Shown here piece by piece: positions 59,882-64,000 of a DNA stretch of 64,000 bases; position 1 is the stretch's first letter; every line of letters starts with the position of its first letter. Below the pieces are notes generated by a model, which saw nothing but the letters and a program-made list of their open reading frames with translations, was not told where the DNA came from and made no database searches. Source of the DNA: Diphasiastrum complanatum (Eukaryota > Streptophyta > Lycopodiopsida > Lycopodiales > Lycopodiaceae). Position numbers and translations under genes: made by a program. The DNA is taken from NCBI GenBank assembly GCA_029204225.1, contig CM055093.1, positions 2,582,887-2,646,886 of the forward strand. The letters are read 5' to 3'.

Positions 59882-60144
59882 ATGTCTAATTTTGATTCTA
59901 GTTTGCTCTTTTTTTTTCATGAATTTGGTATTAGTGATAATTTGGAGTATTTCAAATCTCTTTTTTCTCCTTTTCTTTTTATTCTTCCTTCTATTACTGA
60001 GGGTCCTGGTGTGGAGGCATTTTCTGAGATTTATCTCAAATTTAAGTCTCTGCTCAGTACTCCGTTATTCAGATCTCAGAATAAGGACATGATTCATTAT
60101 CAAGACCTGGTGGCACTCGACAAGCATAGCTATAAAGCTAAGCT
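59882..60144 (+). pseudogene. Gene 2, copy D: N-terminal part, cut by a copia insertion
   Basis: ATG at 59882, 33 bp after the last palindromic site: MSNFDSSLLFFFHEFGISDN. It aligns with gene 2 of copy B (EFGI..NL.YF..LF.P.L, then HY.D.V). The frame is open and unbroken for 87 codons until the LTR at 60145. The rest of the gene would lie beyond the copia element, right of the window. This is the best-preserved N terminus of gene 2. Confidence 0.72.
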
Positions 60145-61053
60145 TGACACAAATGAAAAGGGAGTACCAAGGCTTCCCAACTGGTGCTCGGAATGAAAAC
60201 TAATTAATGTGTGGCTAAGGCGGTACCCAACTAGCCACTACTTGGAAAATAAGTGAACGTGCTAAGGCGGTACCCAACTAGTAAGGATACCAATGAACTA
60301 GGTTTGCTAAGGCTTCCCAACTAGCAAACCGTAAAACTAATTCTATCTCCCAAAGGAAAATAAAATAAGATTGCGACTAGTTAAGAATTAACAATACAAA
60401 CATGCCACAATGTGAAAAACTCAGATCCAAAAGATGCTAAAGTTTCATAAAGATCTTGGCCATGGAAGTTATGCACATCTAGATTGAAAAAATGATAGAA
60501 ATTGTGATGTTAAGCATACTAAACATCAACTAAACATCAAAATCTGATCATAAGCTTCCACAAACAGAAACTTGCTGTCCCTGTCCGTACTTCAGAGCCT
60601 ACAACCTGCATTTCACACGTGTGAAGCCATAGCAACAAAGAAATCACAATTCTAGTGGCTAGAATGCAAGATATGAACAAAAAAGTGAGAGAGAAGAAGA
60701 TGGATCTTCAAAGAGCATAACATTCATTCAATAGAATGAAAATGAGATGTGTACATACTCGTGGAGATGGCTATTTATAGCAGCCATAGTGCCTCTTGGC
60801 CACTTGTCTTATGATAGGCTAAAATTGGGGTCCAATAGGATTCACCCATATACCTAGAAATTTGGTCAAATAGGAATGCACCAAATTATGAGCCAATAGA
60901 AGAGCTCCACACTCGACCTCCTCTAATTAATGTGACCTCAAAAGTAGTGTACACATACTTTGGGCCTCTACATACATGTATGAACCTATCTCTAACTTTT
61001 ATTTGGCCATAGGCCTACAAAATCTCAAGTTAGGAAAATACTACTAGTTGACA
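60145..61053 (-). repeat. 3' LTR of the right-edge copia element (909 bp)
   Basis: On minus it starts TGTCAACTAGTAG at 61053, right after a polypurine tract GAGGGAGTGTGAAAAAT, and ends ..TTTGTGTCA at 60145. A TATAAATAG box is near 60771 (minus) and CACACGTGTG at 60614-60623. Near its end are four imperfect copies of CTAAGGCGGTACCCAACTAG or CTAAGGCTTCCCAACTAG (60165-60330). The flank AAGCT (60140-60144) should recur beyond the other LTR. Confidence 0.85.
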
Positions 61054-61058
61054 ATTTT

Positions 61059-64000
61059 TCACACTCCCTCTTCAACTAGTTTTAGCATAGATTTAGAAAG
61101 TACACCAAGACTTGTTCTATGCTTGAAAAATAAGTCCTTTCCCAATGCTTTGGTAAAGATATCAGCCACACATTCCTTTGATGGGACATGTTCAAGCTTG
61201 ATCTCTTTTGCCAACACTTGTTCTCTCACAAAATGGTAAGCCACCTCGATATGTTTGCTCCTTGCATGAAAAACCGGATTGCTTGCTAGACTTTGGGCTG
61301 AAAGGTTGTCACAAAAGATGATTGGACTCTCTGAAAAATCCAGCAAATGAAGCTCCATAATCATCCTCTTGATCCACACCATCTCCTTTGTGCATGATGT
61401 CAAAGCTTTGTACTCGGCCTCACTAGAAGAAAGTGATATAGTTGCTTGTTTCTTCGACATCCATGAGATAGCTCCATCACCTATGAAAATAGCATGTGCA
61501 TTTATGGATTTTCTATCCATAAGGTCTCCTGCAAAATCTGAATCTGAAAAACCAAATAAGTTAGGTGATGAGCCTCTATAAACAATGCCAAAATCTTTTG
61601 TTCCCGAGATGTATCTCAAGATCCTCTTTCCTAGTTTCCAATGTTCTATGCTAGGATCTTGCATGAATTGGCTTAATCTACCAACACAATAAGATAAATC
61701 AGGTCTTGTGATGGTTAGATATATAAGAGAACCTATTAGCTTCCTATAGAGAGTAATGTCCTCGAAGGATCTTTCATTACCTCTTATAGTTAGCTTTACA
61801 TGTGATTCCATAGGTGTATCAATAGGATTTGCATCTACCATATGAAATCTATTGAGAATAGAAATAGCATACTTCTCTTGTGAAATAAAAGTGATTTGAG
61901 AAGTTCTAATTACTTCTATTCCTAAGATATAGCTCAAAAGACCAAGATCATGCACTTCAAATTCCTTTTTTAGTGCTTTCTTGATATCTTCTATATCTTC
62001 CTTGTTCCCTCCACTTAAAATAATGTCATCCACATAAATTTGAAGGATTGTAACATCATTAGCACTAATTCTAAAGTAAAGTGAATGATCATACTCACTC
62101 ATAGTGAAGTTTTGAGAAAGTAGAAAAGAGTTAAGCCTAGCATACCAACTCCTTGGTGCTTGCTTAAGACCATACAAACTTTTTTGTAGAAAACACACAT
62201 GATTAGGCTTGCTATGAGAAACATAGCTCTCGGGTTGCTCCATGTAGACTTCCTCTTCAAGATCACCATTCAAGAAAGCATTAGAAATGTCTAATTGCCA
62301 AAGATCCCATCCATAAAGAGTTGCAAGGGAAATGATTACTCTTATGCTCACCATCTTTGCCACGGGTGCAAAGGTTTCCTCATAGTCAATGCCATGCTCT
62401 TGAGCATAACCTTTAGCCACCAACCTTGCCTTGAACTTGTTGATAGATCCATCTTGATTTGTCTTTACCTTGAAGATCCATTTGCATCCAATTGCACTTT
62501 TGCCCTTTGGAAGCTCCACCAATCTCCATGTGTTGTTCTTCATAAGTGCTTCAAACTCAAGATCCATTGCTTGGATCCATTCCTCTTTTTGCCTTGCTTC
62601 ATCTACACATGAAGGTACATCAAAAGAAGTTAGGAAAGCATAGTTGGATCCATCCACCACTTGCTTACCTTTGCCATCATAAGTGAGCCTTGAGGGTTTC
62701 ACTTTATGCCTTGGAGTTCTCCTTGGAATTTGACTTGAAGAGGCTTCTTCAACATCCACATCCAATGTGTCATCAACTCCATTGTCATCAAGCACATTAG
62801 TTGCAACAACACCATCATCACTTGAAACAACTTTTGGAATGTTACTTTCATCAAAAATGACATCCCTACTTGTGAACACTTTCTTGATTGAAGGAACATA
62901 AATCCTATATGCTTTGCTTACTTCACTATAACCAACAAAAATGCCCTTTCTTGAAGATGGATCCTCCTTAGTTCTATCATCAAGAGTAATGTTGAAGTAG
63001 CAAATGCATCCAAAAGTTCTTAGAAACTTGACATTAGGCTTCGTACCAAACAAAGCTTCAAAAGGGGTTTTTCCTTCCAATACAACACTTGGCCATCTAT
63101 TGCATAGGAAATTTGCACACAACAAAGCATCACTCCAAAAAGGTTTAGGAAGATTAGCATTCAATCTCATTGCCTTTGCACTCTCACACAAGGTTCTATT
63201 CTTCCTCTCGGCCACTCCATTTTGTTGTGGTGTTCTTGGACATGTGTACTCCCTCTTGATCCCATGCTCATCACAAAAGGCTTTGAATTTGTTAGAAATG
63301 TATTCACCACCATTGTCGCTCCTCAAGCATTTGATTTTGGTTGTAAATTGAGTCTCAATAGCAACTTTGAACTTGACAAACACATCAAACACCTCATCCT
63401 TGCTCTTTAGTAGATAAACCCAACAAAATCTACTAAAATCATCAATGAAAGTTACATACATCTTAGCACCTCCATTGCTAATTGTAGTAACACCATGAAT
63501 ATCCGAATGCAAGAGAGAAAAAGGCATCTTAGATCTAGATATAGATCTAGTATATGGCAATCTATGTGATTTAGACAAAGCACATTCTTCACAAACATGA
63601 TTCAAGCAAGTAAGAGACTTGGGAAGTCCCCTTACTACCTCCTTTTTGGCTATTTCCTCCAAGGCCTTGTAGTTGAGATGTCCCATCCTTTTATGCCATA
63701 CCTCTTGAATTGACATTTGTTCATTTGCCATGCATCCAACTTGGTTAGCAACAACACATGCATCAAGCTTGAACAATTTCCCTTGCCTTTTCCCTTTTGC
63801 AATGATACTACACCCCTTTTTGATCAAGCAAGCATCACCATCAAACTCAACTTTGAATCCTTTGTCAAGCATTTGGCTTACACTAAGTAAGTTCTTGGTA
63901 ATGGATGGAATGAGCAAAACATCTTTCAATTCTATATTCCTATTTGTAGAAAGTGAAATAGGAATTGTGCCAATCCCCTTGATTGCACACTCACCATCAT
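61059..64000 (-). CDS. pol: Ty1/copia pol (integrase, RT, RNase H), intact, open to window edge
   Basis: About 980 codons without a stop, entering from the right edge inside the protease domain (DGECAIKGIGTIPISL). Order: pre-integrase zinc region (WHKRMGHLNY, CEECALSKSH); integrase D, D and E motifs (LLHSDIHG, LRSDNGGEYIS, PQQNGVAERKN); RT from WIFKVKTNQDGSINKFKARL with LDISNAFLNGDL, SLYGLKQAPRSWY and the catalytic YVDDI; RNase H with SDSDFAGD, SSSEAEYKAL and IFCDNLSAQSLA; end at 61059, 6 bp before the LTR. All catalytic motifs are present, so the enzyme set looks functional. It is inserted in gene 2 of copy D and is therefore younger than that element. Confidence 0.96.
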   Translation of the reverse strand, partial: DGECAIKGIGTIPISLSTNRNIELKDVLLIPSITKNLLSVSQMLDKGFKVEFDGDACLIKKGCSIIAKGKRQGKLFKLDACVVANQVGCMANEQMSIQEVWHKRMGHLNYKALEEIAKKEVVRGLPKSLTCLNHVCEECALSKSHRLPYTRSISRSKMPFSLLHSDIHGVTTISNGGAKMYVTFIDDFSRFCWVYLLKSKDEVFDVFVKFKVAIETQFTTKIKCLRSDNGGEYISNKFKAFCDEHGIKREYTCPRTPQQNGVAERKNRTLCESAKAMRLNANLPKPFWSDALLCANFLCNRWPSVVLEGKTPFEALFGTKPNVKFLRTFGCICYFNITLDDRTKEDPSSRKGIFVGYSEVSKAYRIYVPSIKKVFTSRDVIFDESNIPKVVSSDDGVVATNVLDDNGVDDTLDVDVEEASSSQIPRRTPRHKVKPSRLTYDGKGKQVVDGSNYAFLTSFDVPSCVDEARQKEEWIQAMDLEFEALMKNNTWRLVELPKGKSAIGCKWIFKVKTNQDGSINKFKARLVAKGYAQEHGIDYEETFAPVAKMVSIRVIISLATLYGWDLWQLDISNAFLNGDLEEEVYMEQPESYVSHSKPNHVCFLQKSLYGLKQAPRSWYARLNSFLLSQNFTMSEYDHSLYFRISANDVTILQIYVDDIILSGGNKEDIEDIKKALKKEFEVHDLGLLSYILGIEVIRTSQITFISQEKYAISILNRFHMVDANPIDTPMESHVKLTIRGNERSFEDITLYRKLIGSLIYLTITRPDLSYCVGRLSQFMQDPSIEHWKLGKRILRYISGTKDFGIVYRGSSPNLFGFSDSDFAGDLMDRKSINAHAIFIGDGAISWMSKKQATISLSSSEAEYKALTSCTKEMVWIKRMIMELHLLDFSESPIIFCDNLSAQSLASNPVFHARSKHIEVAYHFVREQVLAKEIKLEHVPSKECVADIFTKALGKDLFFKHRTSLGVLSKSMLKLVEEGV

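Noticed and set aside
13761-60144. Copies A-D as an endogenous large DNA virus
   Set aside because: A histone gene and a compact divergent promoter could fit a virus, but shared spliceosomal introns and a transposase-like gene fit a nuclear transposon better. No capsid or polymerase is seen.

Overview
The window looks like repeat-dense nuclear DNA from a land plant. It is AT-rich, has spliceosomal introns with GT..AG borders, plant-type Ty1/copia and Ty3/gypsy retrotransposons (primer sites for initiator tRNA-Met), CACTA (En/Spm) transposase pieces and long (CT)n arrays. I cannot name the species. No intact ordinary host gene is visible; the only host-like piece is a three-exon fragment of a P3B-type (MgtA-like) magnesium ATPase.

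Layout. 1-2597: the 5' end of a young copia element on the minus strand (gag, protease, primer site, LTR). 2.6-6.4 kb: an unrecognised ORF, a CCCTTGG minisatellite, a (GA)n tract and chimeric copia/gypsy scraps. 6.4-7.2 kb: a solo LTR. 7.26-10.4 kb: a CACTA transposase tail followed by a cluster of five long (CT)n arrays. 10.4-13.75 kb: decayed copia and gypsy fragments. 13.76-24.4 kb: two copies (A and B) of an unusual multigene element. 24.6-25.5 kb: the ATPase fragment. 27.1-32.2 kb: a rearranged copia element. 32-37 kb: gypsy and copia scraps and low-complexity DNA. 37.2-38.4 kb: a partial copy C of the unusual element. 38.4-50.5 kb: gypsy and copia fragments, including a deletion-derivative copia. 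50.5-54.4 kb: a copia element with an odd gag-protease ORF and its 5' LTR. 55-55.5 kb: a CACTA fragment. 55.99-60.14 kb: copy D of the unusual element, inverted. 60.15-64 kb: the 3' part of an intact copia element inserted into copy D.

The most interesting content is the unusual element. By overlapping copies A, B, C and D I infer one layout: gene 1 (+), gene 2 (-), a bidirectional promoter, gene 3 (+), gene 4 (-). Gene 1 looks like a DDE-type transposase with a CxxC insertion. Gene 2 is an unknown, partly acidic protein. Gene 3 starts with a histone H3 variant in copy D, and downstream carries a segment with a Ulp1-like cysteine-protease motif. Gene 4 is unknown. The copies share intron positions, which argues that these were real spliced genes. 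All copies are now broken by stops, frameshifts, deletions or insertions.

The promoter between genes 2 and 3 exists in copies B and D. In both, two divergent TATA boxes lie about 260-275 bp apart with CACGTG/CATGTG boxes between them. About 60 bp downstream of each TATA box begins an array of short palindromic sites in strictly alternating orientation. Forward-to-reverse spacing is 52-57 bp everywhere; reverse-to-forward spacing is about 28 bp in D and about 36 bp in B. The site sequence differs between B and D while the geometry is kept. A transposon-borne histone H3 next to such an array is, as far as I know, not a described system; that is from memory and was not searched.
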